From contig NZ_BOQN01000102.1 in the NCBI RefSeq assembly GCF_018332695.1, positions 1-64,000 of the forward strand: a stretch of DNA of 64,000 nucleotides, given 5' to 3'. The stretch comes from Paractinoplanes toevensis (GTDB lineage Bacteria; Actinomycetota; Actinomycetes; Mycobacteriales; Micromonosporaceae). The notes beneath the pieces were generated by a model that saw nothing but the letters and a program-made list of their open reading frames with translations, did no database searches and was not told the origin of the DNA. Shown here in pieces: positions 51,616-59,457 of this stretch; position 1 is the stretch's first letter; each line of letters opens with the position of its first letter. A program made the position numbers and the translations under genes.

Positions 51616-52045
51616 GGCCGTGCACGGCGAGGGCGTAGATGGCCAGGACGTCGAGCGCGATGATGATGGTCGACCAGATCGGGTACGCGGGCAGGAACGC
51701 CAGGTTCGCCAGCGCGCTGAACACCGCGATGATGATGCCGACGACCCGGGCCCAGGTCTGCCCGAGCAGCACTCCGATACCGGTGCCGACGGCGATCAGG
51801 CCGAGGACCAGATGGACCCAGCCCCACGTGGTGAAGTCCATCGTGAGCAGCAGCCCGCTCCGGGTGACCAGGTAGTACTCGTCCCGGAAGATGGCGACGA
51901 GCCCCTCGATCGCCTGGAAGCCGCCCAGCATCATCAGCATGACACCGGCGAACACGACATAGCCGGCCCACCCGGTCGGCTCCGGGCGCCGCGCCGGGAC
52001 GTACGGTTCATCGGAGGCCGTCGGCCTCTGCTGTGTCTCGGACAT
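51599..52045 (-). CDS. Four-helix membrane protein (DUF7144-like)
   Basis: The 148-residue protein has four membrane segments (about 27-47, 70-90, 95-118 and 122-141) after a polar N-terminus. The patterns WAGYVVFAGVMLMMLGGFQAIEGLVAIF and WGWVHLVLGLIAVGTGIGVL are typical of small actinobacterial four-TM proteins of this type. Function is unknown. It lies two bases downstream of the ion-channel gene and overlaps the AI-2E-type gene. Confidence 0.75.
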   Translation of the reverse strand: MSETQQRPTASDEPYVPARRPEPTGWAGYVVFAGVMLMMLGGFQAIEGLVAIFRDEYYLVTRSGLLLTMDFTTWGWVHLVLGLIAVGTGIGVLLGQTWARVVGIIIAVFSALANLAFLPAYPIWSTIIIALDVLAIYALAVHGREVRY

Positions 52046-52047
52046 TC

Positions 52048-52773
52048 CTACTCCTCATTAGAGCGGTCGGTCGGCCTCACGCTCGCCGAGTCCGGATCGC
52101 CGGGCGCCATCCCCGGCGAATGAATGTCGCGCCAGCCCCGGGGCCTCCACACGTTGACCACCTTCGCCACCGCCGTGACCAGGAACAGCTGGCCGAGAAG
52201 GGCCTCCAGGACGGCGAGGGTGCGGCCGGGCGCGCCGGCCGGCACCAGGTCGCCGTAGCCGGTGGTGGTGAGCGTGACGAAGCTGTAGAAGAGGGTGTCG
52301 GCGAGCGTCCCGTCGCCGTGCGAGCCGAAGAACGGCCCGGGCTGGAAGGCGGCGATGCACTTGTACGCGAACGCGAACGCCATCCCCAGCATCAGGTACG
52401 TCGAGAGCGCCCCCATCAGCAGTTCCCGGTCCACGTCGAGCCGGCGGCCCAGGTCGCCGAGGATGGACAGCGGCGCGAGCAGGTAGAGCAGGCTGCCGGC
52501 CAGGAACGTGATGCCGACCAGGGTGCGGCCGTGGGCGAACAGGTTCCACACGCTGGCCAGCACGGCCAGCACGAAGACGAGGGCGGCGGCGAGCCGGATC
52601 GACGGCCGGGCCCGGGAGACCCGCAACGCGTAGAAGACGGTGCCGATCTGGGCGAACAGCAGCAGCGACACGGCCCAGCGGCTGGTGGCCGTGGTTCCGA
52701 TCACATAGGTCGCCGCGATCAGCAGGATCGCCGGGCCGTAACTGTCCGCGGACCAGATCGGCGGGACGCGCAT
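52048..52773 (-). CDS. Two-pore-domain-like potassium channel protein
   Basis: The 241-residue protein has four to five N-terminal membrane segments (about 12-118) and a C-terminal channel module: an outer helix near 122-142, the pore helix FYSFVTLTTTGYGDL with the K+-selectivity filter TTTGYGD (about 168), and an inner helix near 187-206. It should form a K+-selective pore in the cytoplasmic membrane. Next to it are two small soluble paralogues that may modulate it. It ends two bases before the next gene, so it is part of an operon. Confidence 0.85.
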   Translation of the reverse strand: MRVPPIWSADSYGPAILLIAATYVIGTTATSRWAVSLLLFAQIGTVFYALRVSRARPSIRLAAALVFVLAVLASVWNLFAHGRTLVGITFLAGSLLYLLAPLSILGDLGRRLDVDRELLMGALSTYLMLGMAFAFAYKCIAAFQPGPFFGSHGDGTLADTLFYSFVTLTTTGYGDLVPAGAPGRTLAVLEALLGQLFLVTAVAKVVNVWRPRGWRDIHSPGMAPGDPDSASVRPTDRSNEE

Positions 52774-52774
52774 C

Positions 52775-52978
52775 TCAGGGCAGCCGGCGGATCTCGATCA
52801 GCCGCAGGCCCATCCCGTGCATCCGGGAGATCAGGCCGAACAGCGCCGACTGGTCGGGTAGTTCGCCGTACAGCACGGTCTCCGGCGGCTCGACCGAGAT
52901 CGTCATGTCGGACAGCTCGTCCAGGAGATCGCTCGGGATCGTGCCGGACACCCTCACCTGGTAGTTGGTCGCGGTCAT
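52775..52978 (-). CDS. Small soluble protein, paralogue of the adjacent upstream product
   Basis: The 67-residue protein ends with LFGLISRMHGMGLRLIEIRRL, parallel to LLQRLQESGVELVFLEGK in the 66-residue protein encoded immediately upstream. Both begin with a YxVRVSG/YEIRIRG strand. The predicted fold is beta-alpha-beta, ACT-like in size. It overlaps the upstream gene by four bases (ATGA) and precedes the K+ channel gene by one base. Function unknown; a regulatory role on the channel is conjecture. Confidence 0.65.
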   Translation of the reverse strand: MTATNYQVRVSGTIPSDLLDELSDMTISVEPPETVLYGELPDQSALFGLISRMHGMGLRLIEIRRLP

Positions 52979-53175
52979 GATCCTTTCCCTTCCAGGAAGA
53001 CGAGCTCCACGCCGGATTCCTGCAGGCGTTGCAGGAGATGGTCGAGTTCCTCGGGGGAGAGGCGGCCCCGGATCGTGCTCTGGCAGGGGAGCGTCTCGAC
53101 CCTCAGGTCGCCGAAGATGCGCCGCACCAGCGGCCCGATCAGGCCACGGATCCGGATCTCGTAGCGCTCCCTCAT
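52975..53175 (-). CDS. Small soluble protein, paralogue of the adjacent downstream product
   Basis: This 66-residue protein has a YEIRIRGLIGPLVRRIF opening and a C-terminal helix-strand, LDHLLQRLQESGVELVFLEG. It is related in pattern to the 67-residue protein that follows, from which it differs by a single Cys (PCQST). ATG 53175 is right because the longer frame upstream is antisense-like. Function unknown. Confidence 0.65.
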   Translation of the reverse strand: MRERYEIRIRGLIGPLVRRIFGDLRVETLPCQSTIRGRLSPEELDHLLQRLQESGVELVFLEGKGS

Positions 53176-53179
53176 CCCG

Positions 53180-54571
53180 TCACCCTGCCGCGGTGGGTGC
53201 GGTCGGCGCGTCATGCGGCGGGAGTGAACGGCCGCGGGCAACCAGGGTGACGCCCACCTCGTACGCCGCGAGAAGGACGACCACGACGAACAGTGACGTC
53301 CACGACGACAGCAGCAGCACCGCGATCGCCGCGGCCACCAGGCCGCCCACCCGCAGTACGTCGGCGTGCGCCGCGATCCAGCCGGGCGCGTGCGTCCCGG
53401 CCCGCGAGGCTCCGTGGGCGGCGCCGGCGGCACCGCGCCGCACCTGATGCCGCAGCCACACCGCGCCCCGTCCGGGTCCGCAGAGGTAGGCCACCACGGC
53501 GAGCACCACGCCGATCCACAGCAGTTGCTGCCCGCGCAGCCGCAGGAGGCTGAACACGCTGGTCATGGCCGCGGCCACGCCGTCCCGGTAGACGCCCTCG
53601 GGCACGCCCGCGAGCACCTGGTCGCGGACCCCGCGCAGCACCACGGTCACCGCGACCGCGGCGACCACCAGCCACAGGCCCAGCTGCAGGATCGTCCGGC
53701 GGCGGGCCGGCGAGATGATCAGGGCGAGGGCCAGCAGCACGACCGTCGCGGTCACGAACAGGGCGAGGGACCGCTTGGCGGTCGCCACGCTCTCCTGCAG
53801 CGCCCACAGCTGCCCCGAGTCGTAGATGGTGAACTGGGCGAAGTTCGCCGGCAGGGTGACCCCGAGCGCGTCCTGCACCCGCGCTCGCAGGTTGTCCGGT
53901 ATCGCGCCGCTGCTCAGGTCGGGCAGCGTGATCTGCTTGCCGAACAGGGTGGGCAGCTGGGCGCTGAGCTCGCGCAGCACCTGGTTGATCAGCGGCAGCA
54001 GGTCGATGTCCACGTGGTCGGCGGCCGCCGTGATCACCTCGCTGCGGCCCTCCACGATGGTCAGGATCCGCTGGTGGGCACGCCGGTTCAGCTCGGTCCA
54101 GATCGCCTGGAACCGGTCGCTCCGCAGGACGTTCGTCACCGTCCGGTCGACCGCCTCGCGCAGCTGCCCGGTGATCGGCCCGGCCACGAACCCGGCCTGC
54201 TGCGGCAGCACCGACTCGATCCGCTGCTGCACGTCGAGCACCTCGAACACCTCGGTCGTCGCGTACTGCGCGACTGCCGCCGACACCTGCGGGTCCTTCG
54301 GCAGGGGCGCGACCGTGGCGACCCAGCGGTCGGTGTTCAGCACGGTCGTCGCGGCCCACAGCCCGGTGACGCCGGCGACGAGGGCGAACGCGGCGATGGT
54401 GATGAAGACGGCCGCGGCGACGCGACGCAGGGAGAGCAGTGCGAACTCCCGGCGCCGCCGGTCCTCCAGACGGCCTTGGAGGGTGGCGAGCTCGGCGCGC
54501 AGGCGAGCGACCTCGTCGTGGTCCGGCTCCTGCGGGCGTACGTCGGTAAAAGGCTCTTCTGTATGGGTCAT
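53180..54571 (-). CDS. Large envelope membrane protein with coiled-coil N-terminus
   Basis: The 463-residue protein has a cytosolic coiled coil (about 18-45, RLRAELATLQGRLEDRRRRE), a membrane helix near 50-75, an extracytoplasmic helical domain to about 270, two helices (about 275-320), another near 355 and a C-terminal pair near 410-445. DUF-like actinobacterial integral membrane proteins of this layout are often found beside stress genes. No enzymatic motif was seen. ATG 54571 is preceded by GGAGCGG. It diverges from the DUF1269 gene across a region with a copy of the 17-base palindrome. Confidence 0.7.
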   Translation of the reverse strand: MTHTEEPFTDVRPQEPDHDEVARLRAELATLQGRLEDRRRREFALLSLRRVAAAVFITIAAFALVAGVTGLWAATTVLNTDRWVATVAPLPKDPQVSAAVAQYATTEVFEVLDVQQRIESVLPQQAGFVAGPITGQLREAVDRTVTNVLRSDRFQAIWTELNRRAHQRILTIVEGRSEVITAAADHVDIDLLPLINQVLRELSAQLPTLFGKQITLPDLSSGAIPDNLRARVQDALGVTLPANFAQFTIYDSGQLWALQESVATAKRSLALFVTATVVLLALALIISPARRRTILQLGLWLVVAAVAVTVVLRGVRDQVLAGVPEGVYRDGVAAAMTSVFSLLRLRGQQLLWIGVVLAVVAYLCGPGRGAVWLRHQVRRGAAGAAHGASRAGTHAPGWIAAHADVLRVGGLVAAAIAVLLLSSWTSLFVVVVLLAAYEVGVTLVARGRSLPPHDAPTAPTAAG

Positions 54572-54625
54572 CACCGCTCCCTGGACTTGGCGCTACCAGG
54601 CTCGTCGCGACCGGCGGCGGGGGCG

Positions 54626-54642
54626 TCATCCGGGACGAGTGA
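54626..54642. promoter_or_regulatory. 17-base near-palindrome, copy 3
   Basis: TCATCCGGGACGAGTGA lies in the divergent region between the envelope protein and DUF1269 genes, and a TATGAGG box follows about 40 bases on. A further dyad, TGAAC-N6-GTTCA, overlaps its right end (54640-54655). Confidence 0.5.
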
Positions 54643-54735
54643 ACGCCGCAGTTCATTCCCCCGGTATGAGGAGGGCGGCGGTGCGGTGTGGCTGACTGGG
54701 CTGGCATCGCGACACACCGAGAAAGGGCGTGAATC

Positions 54736-55239
54736 ATGTCAACACTGGTCGCCATCGGGTATCCCGACGAGACCACGGCGACGGCCGCGTCACTGGAGGC
54801 CAATCGGCTGGCCAAGGACCTGATCATCCAGCCGGATGCGATCGCCGTCATCATCCGTGACCGCGAGGGCAAGTTCCACGTGACCACCAACCACGGTGCC
54901 GTCGGTGGCGGTGCCACCTGGGGCATGTTCTGGGGTCTGCTGTTCGGTCTGCTGTTCTTCATCCCGGTGATCGGCATGGCGGTCGGTGCCGGCCTGGGGG
55001 CACTGATGGGCAAGCTGACCAAGAACTCGGTCGACAAGCAGTTCCAGGAGCAGGTGCGCGACATGCTTCAGCCGGGCACGTCGGCGCTGTTCCTGATCGT
55101 CGAGAAGGTCACCCCGGACAAGGCCGTCGACGCGCTGAAGAGGTTCGGCGGCACCGTGCTCAAGTCCTCGCTCTCCAAGGAGGACGAGGAAGAGCTGCAG
55201 GAGGCACTGCACGGCACCGAGAAGACCGCGACGGTCTGA
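54736..55239 (+). CDS. DUF1269 family membrane-associated protein
   Basis: The 167-residue protein matches the DUF1269 pattern: a ferredoxin-like N-terminal part (STLVAIGYPDETTATAA), a Gly-rich hydrophobic hairpin of two short helices (about 58-95, WGMFWGLLFGLLFFIPVIGMAVGAGLGALMG) and a C-terminal SALFLIVEKVTPDKAVDALKRFGG segment. Such proteins are common in stress-response clusters; their function is unknown. It is followed by a hairpin at 55249 that may end its transcript. Confidence 0.85.
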   Translation: MSTLVAIGYPDETTATAASLEANRLAKDLIIQPDAIAVIIRDREGKFHVTTNHGAVGGGATWGMFWGLLFGLLFFIPVIGMAVGAGLGALMGKLTKNSVDKQFQEQVRDMLQPGTSALFLIVEKVTPDKAVDALKRFGGTVLKSSLSKEDEEELQEALHGTEKTATV

Positions 55240-55248
55240 TCGATTCGC

Positions 55249-55285
55249 GGCCTGCGTCGTTCATCCGTCTCGAATGACGCAGGCC
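55249..55285 (+). terminator. Hairpin enclosing palindrome copy 4
   Basis: GGCCTGCGTC (55249-55258) pairs perfectly with GACGCAGGCC (55276-55285) around a 17-base loop. It can end the DUF1269 transcript. The loop and one stem base contain most of the 17-base palindrome TCATCCGTCTCGAATGA (55261-55277), so termination and regulation share sequence. Confidence 0.55.
55261..55277 (+). promoter_or_regulatory. 17-base near-palindrome, copy 4
   Basis: TCATCCGTCTCGAATGA is followed by TGAGG at +44 and by the ATG of the GH63-like gene at +51 from its first base. The same spacing occurs at 60831. Confidence 0.55.
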
Positions 55286-55311
55286 AGGGGCACCGGGCCG
55301 ACGATGAGGGC

Positions 55312-57975
55312 ATGACGAACGTCGAGCAGCAGCGTCTCGCCGACGTGTTCCCCTGGCGGCGATGGGGCCCTTACCTCAGCGAACGGCAGTGGGGTTCGGT
55401 TCGCGAGGACTACAGCCCGGGCGGCGACGCCTGGAACTATCTGAGCCACGATGCGGCCCGCAGCCGGGCCTACCGTTGGGGTGAGGACGGCATCGCCGGC
55501 TTCAGCGACGACCACCAGCTGCTCTGCCTGGCCCTGGCCATGTGGAACGGGCGGGACCCGATCCTCAAGGAACGCTTCTTCGGGGTGACGAACTCCGAGG
55601 GCAACCACGGCGAGGACGTCAAGGAGTACTACTTCTACGTCGACGGCGTCCCGTCGCACGCGTACCAGCGGATGATCTACAAATACCCGCAGGCCGCCTT
55701 CCCGTACGAGGATCTGGTCGCCACCAACCGCAACCGCGGCCGCGACGATTTCGAGTACGAACTGCTCGACACCGGGGTCTTCGCCGAGGATCGCTACTTC
55801 GACGTCGAGGTCGAGTACGCGAAGGCGGCGCCCGAGGACATCCTGTGCCGGATCAAAGTGCACAACCGTGGCCCCGACGCCGCGACCCTGCACCTGCTGC
55901 CGACCCTGTGGTTCCGCAACACCTGGAACGGATCGGGGGAGGGGCGGCCCAGCCTCTTCCAGGTGCCGGGGGTGCGGGACGCGGCCGTGATCGAGGCGCG
56001 GCACCCGGAGCTCGGCCGCCGCTGGCTGCTCTGCCAGGGCGACCACCCGTTGCTGTTCACCGACAACGAGGACGGCCAGAAGGACGCCATCGGCCGGTAC
56101 GTGGTCGACGGCGCCCGGGACGCCGTGCACACCTCGGCGGCCGGGACGAAAGCCGCGCAGTGGGTGCGGCTCGAGGTTCCGGCCGGCGGGGAAGCGGTGG
56201 TGCGGGTACGGCTCACCGACGAGCCGGTGTCGGCCGAGGCCGTCCGCGAACGCCTCTCCCCGCCCAGCTTCGACGAGGTGATCAGGCGGCGCCGGCAGCA
56301 GGCCGACGACTTCTACGCCGAGCGGCTCGGGCCCGGCCTTACCGACGGCGAACGGCAGGTCGCCCGCCAGGCCCTGGCCGGGATGCTGTGGAGCAAGCAG
56401 TACTTCGGCTACGACGTGGAACGCTGGCTCACCCAGCACGGCCGCGACCCGCTCGACGCCGGCGACATCCGCAACGGCGACTGGAACCACCTGCGCGCGG
56501 ACGACATCATCTCGATGCCGGACGCCTGGGAGTACCCCTGGTTCGCCGCCTGGGACCTGGCGTTCCACACCGTCGCGTTCAGCGTCATCGACCTCGACTT
56601 CGCCAAGCGCCAGCTCGACCTGCTGCTCAGCCGCCGCTACCTGCATCCCAACGGCCAGATCCCGGCGTACGAGTGGAACTTCGGTGACGTCAACCCGCCG
56701 GTGCACGCCTGGGCCACCTACCTGGTCTACGAGCTGGACAAGGCGCACCGCGGCGACGGCGGCGACCGGGTCTGGCTGGCCACCGCCTTCCAGAAGCTGG
56801 CCCGGAACTTCACCTGGTGGGTCAACCGCAAGGACCTCGACGGGCGCAACGTCTTCCAGGGCGGCTTCCTCGGGCTGGACAACATCGGGGTGTTCGACCG
56901 CAGCGCACCACTGCCCACCGGCGGCCACCTCGATCAGGCCGACGGCACCGCGTGGATGGCCCTGTACTGCCAGAACATGCTGCAGCTCGCCCTCGAACTC
57001 GCTCGGGACGACCCGGCCTACCTGGAGTCGGCGCAGGCGTACGTCGAGCACTTCGCCTGGATCGCGGCCGCGGTCAACGCCCCGGCCCTGGCGTCGATGT
57101 GGGACGAGGAGGACGGCTTCTTCTACGACCTGCTGCGGCTGCCCGACGGGAGCGGGGTGCGGCTCAAGGTGCGGTCCATGGTGGGCCTGCTGCCGCTCGC
57201 CGCCGCGACCGTCTTCGACGCCTCGGTCAGTGCCCGCTATCCGCAGCTGATCGAGGAGGCCAACCGCTTCCTCCGGAACCACCCGAGCGTCGGAGCCGTG
57301 TTCCCGCCGGGCCGCTTTGCCGGGCGGCCCGGCAGCCACCTGCTCGCCCTGTTCGACGAGACCCGGCTGCGCCGCATTCTGGCCCGGATGCTCGACGAGG
57401 ACGAGTTCCTCAGCCCCTACGGCCTCCGCTCGCTGTCCCGCTTCCACGCCGGCCACCCGTTCGAGTTCGACGTGAACGGGCAGCGGTACCGGGTCGCCTA
57501 CACGCCCGCCGAATCGGACAGCGGCATGTTCGGCGGCAACTCCAACTGGCGCGGCCCGGTCTGGTTCCCGGTCAACGCGCTGATGATCCGGGCCCTGCTC
57601 AACCTGTACGTCGGTTACGGCGACGAGTTCACCGTGGAGTGCCCGACCGGCTCCGGCGTGAAGATGACCCTGTACGACGTGGCGAAGGAACTCTCCGACC
57701 GGCTGACCCGGCTGTTCCTGCCGGGCGAGGACGGCCACCGCCCCTGTTACGGAGGCCAGGAGACGTTCGCCGGCGAGCACTGGCGCGACCTGATCCAGTT
57801 CTCCGAGTACTTCCACGGCGACAACGGCGCCGGCCTCGGCGCCGCCCACCAGACCGGCTGGACCGGGCTGGCCGCCGTCTTCCCGCTGCTGTTCGCCCGG
57901 GTCACCGGCCCCGACCTGCTGGAGCACGGCATGACCGGGATCTTCCAGAAGATCGACGACGAGGAGTCGCAATGA
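55312..57975 (+). CDS. GH63-like (MGH1-type) glycoside hydrolase
   Basis: This 887-residue protein has the (alpha/alpha)6-barrel layout of the GH63/MGH1 group: an N-terminal beta domain (about 1-340) and a helical barrel with YPWFAAWDLAFHTVAF near 404 (a conserved catalytic Asp region), GNWNH-like GDWNHLR and a late YFHGDNGAGLGAAHQTGWTGL. Relatives cleave glucosyl- or mannosyl-glycerate or other alpha-glucosides. No signal peptide is present. The next gene, a GH13 hydrolase, overlaps its stop by four bases, so both probably act on the same compatible-solute or glycogen-related sugar. A copy of the 17-base palindrome precedes its start by 51 bases. Confidence 0.83.
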   Translation: MTNVEQQRLADVFPWRRWGPYLSERQWGSVREDYSPGGDAWNYLSHDAARSRAYRWGEDGIAGFSDDHQLLCLALAMWNGRDPILKERFFGVTNSEGNHGEDVKEYYFYVDGVPSHAYQRMIYKYPQAAFPYEDLVATNRNRGRDDFEYELLDTGVFAEDRYFDVEVEYAKAAPEDILCRIKVHNRGPDAATLHLLPTLWFRNTWNGSGEGRPSLFQVPGVRDAAVIEARHPELGRRWLLCQGDHPLLFTDNEDGQKDAIGRYVVDGARDAVHTSAAGTKAAQWVRLEVPAGGEAVVRVRLTDEPVSAEAVRERLSPPSFDEVIRRRRQQADDFYAERLGPGLTDGERQVARQALAGMLWSKQYFGYDVERWLTQHGRDPLDAGDIRNGDWNHLRADDIISMPDAWEYPWFAAWDLAFHTVAFSVIDLDFAKRQLDLLLSRRYLHPNGQIPAYEWNFGDVNPPVHAWATYLVYELDKAHRGDGGDRVWLATAFQKLARNFTWWVNRKDLDGRNVFQGGFLGLDNIGVFDRSAPLPTGGHLDQADGTAWMALYCQNMLQLALELARDDPAYLESAQAYVEHFAWIAAAVNAPALASMWDEEDGFFYDLLRLPDGSGVRLKVRSMVGLLPLAAATVFDASVSARYPQLIEEANRFLRNHPSVGAVFPPGRFAGRPGSHLLALFDETRLRRILARMLDEDEFLSPYGLRSLSRFHAGHPFEFDVNGQRYRVAYTPAESDSGMFGGNSNWRGPVWFPVNALMIRALLNLYVGYGDEFTVECPTGSGVKMTLYDVAKELSDRLTRLFLPGEDGHRPCYGGQETFAGEHWRDLIQFSEYFHGDNGAGLGAAHQTGWTGLAAVFPLLFARVTGPDLLEHGMTGIFQKIDDEESQ

Positions 57976-59435
57976 TGGCCGCCCCGGTGGTGTACGAGAT
58001 CGACACCTGGCCCTGGCTGACCGACGTGCGCCGCCGGTGGGGTCAGGACATCACCCTGGCCGACATCCCGGGTGAGGTCTGGGACGAGAGCATCCCGGCC
58101 GGCGCCGACGCGGTCTGGCTGATGGGTGTCTGGGAGCGCAGCCCCGCCGGACTCGTCGTGGCCCGGGCCAACCCGGACCTGCAACGGTCCTTCCGCGAGG
58201 CGCTGCCGGACATGCGGCCGGCGGACCTGGTCGGCTCCCCGTACTGCGTCCGCCGGTACGTCGTCGACGAGCACCTGGGCGGCCCGGCCGCGCTCGGCGC
58301 CTGCCGGGCCGAGCTGGCCCGCCGCGGGGTCCGCCTGATCCTCGACTACGTGCCCAACCACGTGGCGCCCGACCACCCGGCGATCGCCGAGAACCCGGAG
58401 TGGTTCATCACCGGTGACGAGGCCGACCAGGCCCGTGAACCGGCCGCGTGGTTCGAGGTGGCCGGCCGGATCATCGCGCACGGCCGGGACCCGTACTTCC
58501 CGCCCTGGCCGGACGTCGCCCAGCTGAACGCGTTCGCACCCGGCCTGCGTGCGGCGACGGTCCGGGCCCTGTCCGGGATCGCCGCCCAGTGCGACGGCAT
58601 CCGCTGCGACATGGCGATGCTGCTCACCACCGAGGTCTTCGCCCGCACCTGGGGTGCGCACGCGGGTCCGGCACCGGACGGGGAGTTCTGGCCCGAGGTG
58701 ATCGGCGAGCTGCGCCGCGAGCACCCGGACGTGGTGCTGATCGCCGAGGCGTACTGGGACATGGAATGGACCCTCCAGCAGCAGGGCTTCGACTTCTGCT
58801 ACGACAAGCGGCTCTACGACCGGCTGGCCCATGAGGACGCCGAGTCGGTCCGCAAGCACCTGTCGGCCGGCCGCGACTACCAGGACAAGCTCCTCCGCTT
58901 CATCGAGAACCATGACGAGCCGCGCGCCGCGGCCGCCCTGCCGGGCGGCCGGGACCGCGCCGCCGCGCTGGCGATCGCCACGCTGCCCGGCGCGACCCTC
59001 TGGCACGACGGCGAATTCGAGGGCCGGCGTACGCGTCTGCCGGTCTTCCTGGGCCGTTTCCCCGACGAACCGGTCGACGAGGACCTGCGCACCTTCCACC
59101 ACCGTCTGCTGGCCGTGGTCGCCGGCTCGCGCCGTGGCGACTGGTCCCAGCTGGACGCCCGCGGGTGGCCGGACAATCCCACCCATCACGACGTCCTGGC
59201 CTGGGCGTGGCACGACGACCTGCCGCACCACATCGCCGTGGTCAACCTGGCCGCCCACCCCAGCCAGTGCCGCGTCACCCTGCCCTGGCCGGACCTGGCG
59301 GGCCGCGGGTGGCGGCTGATCGACCTGCTCGACGGCCGCGGCTTCGACCGGGCCGGCGACGAGCTGGCCCGCGACGGGCTCTACGTCGACCTGCCCCCGT
59401 GGGGCGGGCACCTGTTGGCGGTCGCCCCCGCCTGA
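57972..59435 (+). CDS. GH13 alpha-amylase family glycosidase
   Basis: The 487-residue enzyme has the GH13 catalytic trio: nucleophile D213 in GIRCDMAM, acid/base E259 in LIAEAYWDME and transition-state Asp D315 in ENHDEPR. Region I is LDYVPNHVAPDHP. A C-terminal beta domain follows. No signal peptide is seen. Its ATG overlaps the GH63-like stop (ATGA), so synthesis is coupled. It may hydrolyse or transfer alpha-glucosyl units of a storage or osmoprotective sugar; exact specificity is not visible. Confidence 0.88.
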   Translation: MMAAPVVYEIDTWPWLTDVRRRWGQDITLADIPGEVWDESIPAGADAVWLMGVWERSPAGLVVARANPDLQRSFREALPDMRPADLVGSPYCVRRYVVDEHLGGPAALGACRAELARRGVRLILDYVPNHVAPDHPAIAENPEWFITGDEADQAREPAAWFEVAGRIIAHGRDPYFPPWPDVAQLNAFAPGLRAATVRALSGIAAQCDGIRCDMAMLLTTEVFARTWGAHAGPAPDGEFWPEVIGELRREHPDVVLIAEAYWDMEWTLQQQGFDFCYDKRLYDRLAHEDAESVRKHLSAGRDYQDKLLRFIENHDEPRAAAALPGGRDRAAALAIATLPGATLWHDGEFEGRRTRLPVFLGRFPDEPVDEDLRTFHHRLLAVVAGSRRGDWSQLDARGWPDNPTHHDVLAWAWHDDLPHHIAVVNLAAHPSQCRVTLPWPDLAGRGWRLIDLLDGRGFDRAGDELARDGLYVDLPPWGGHLLAVAPA

Positions 59436-59457
59436 TCCCGAACTCCGAGGTGACCCC

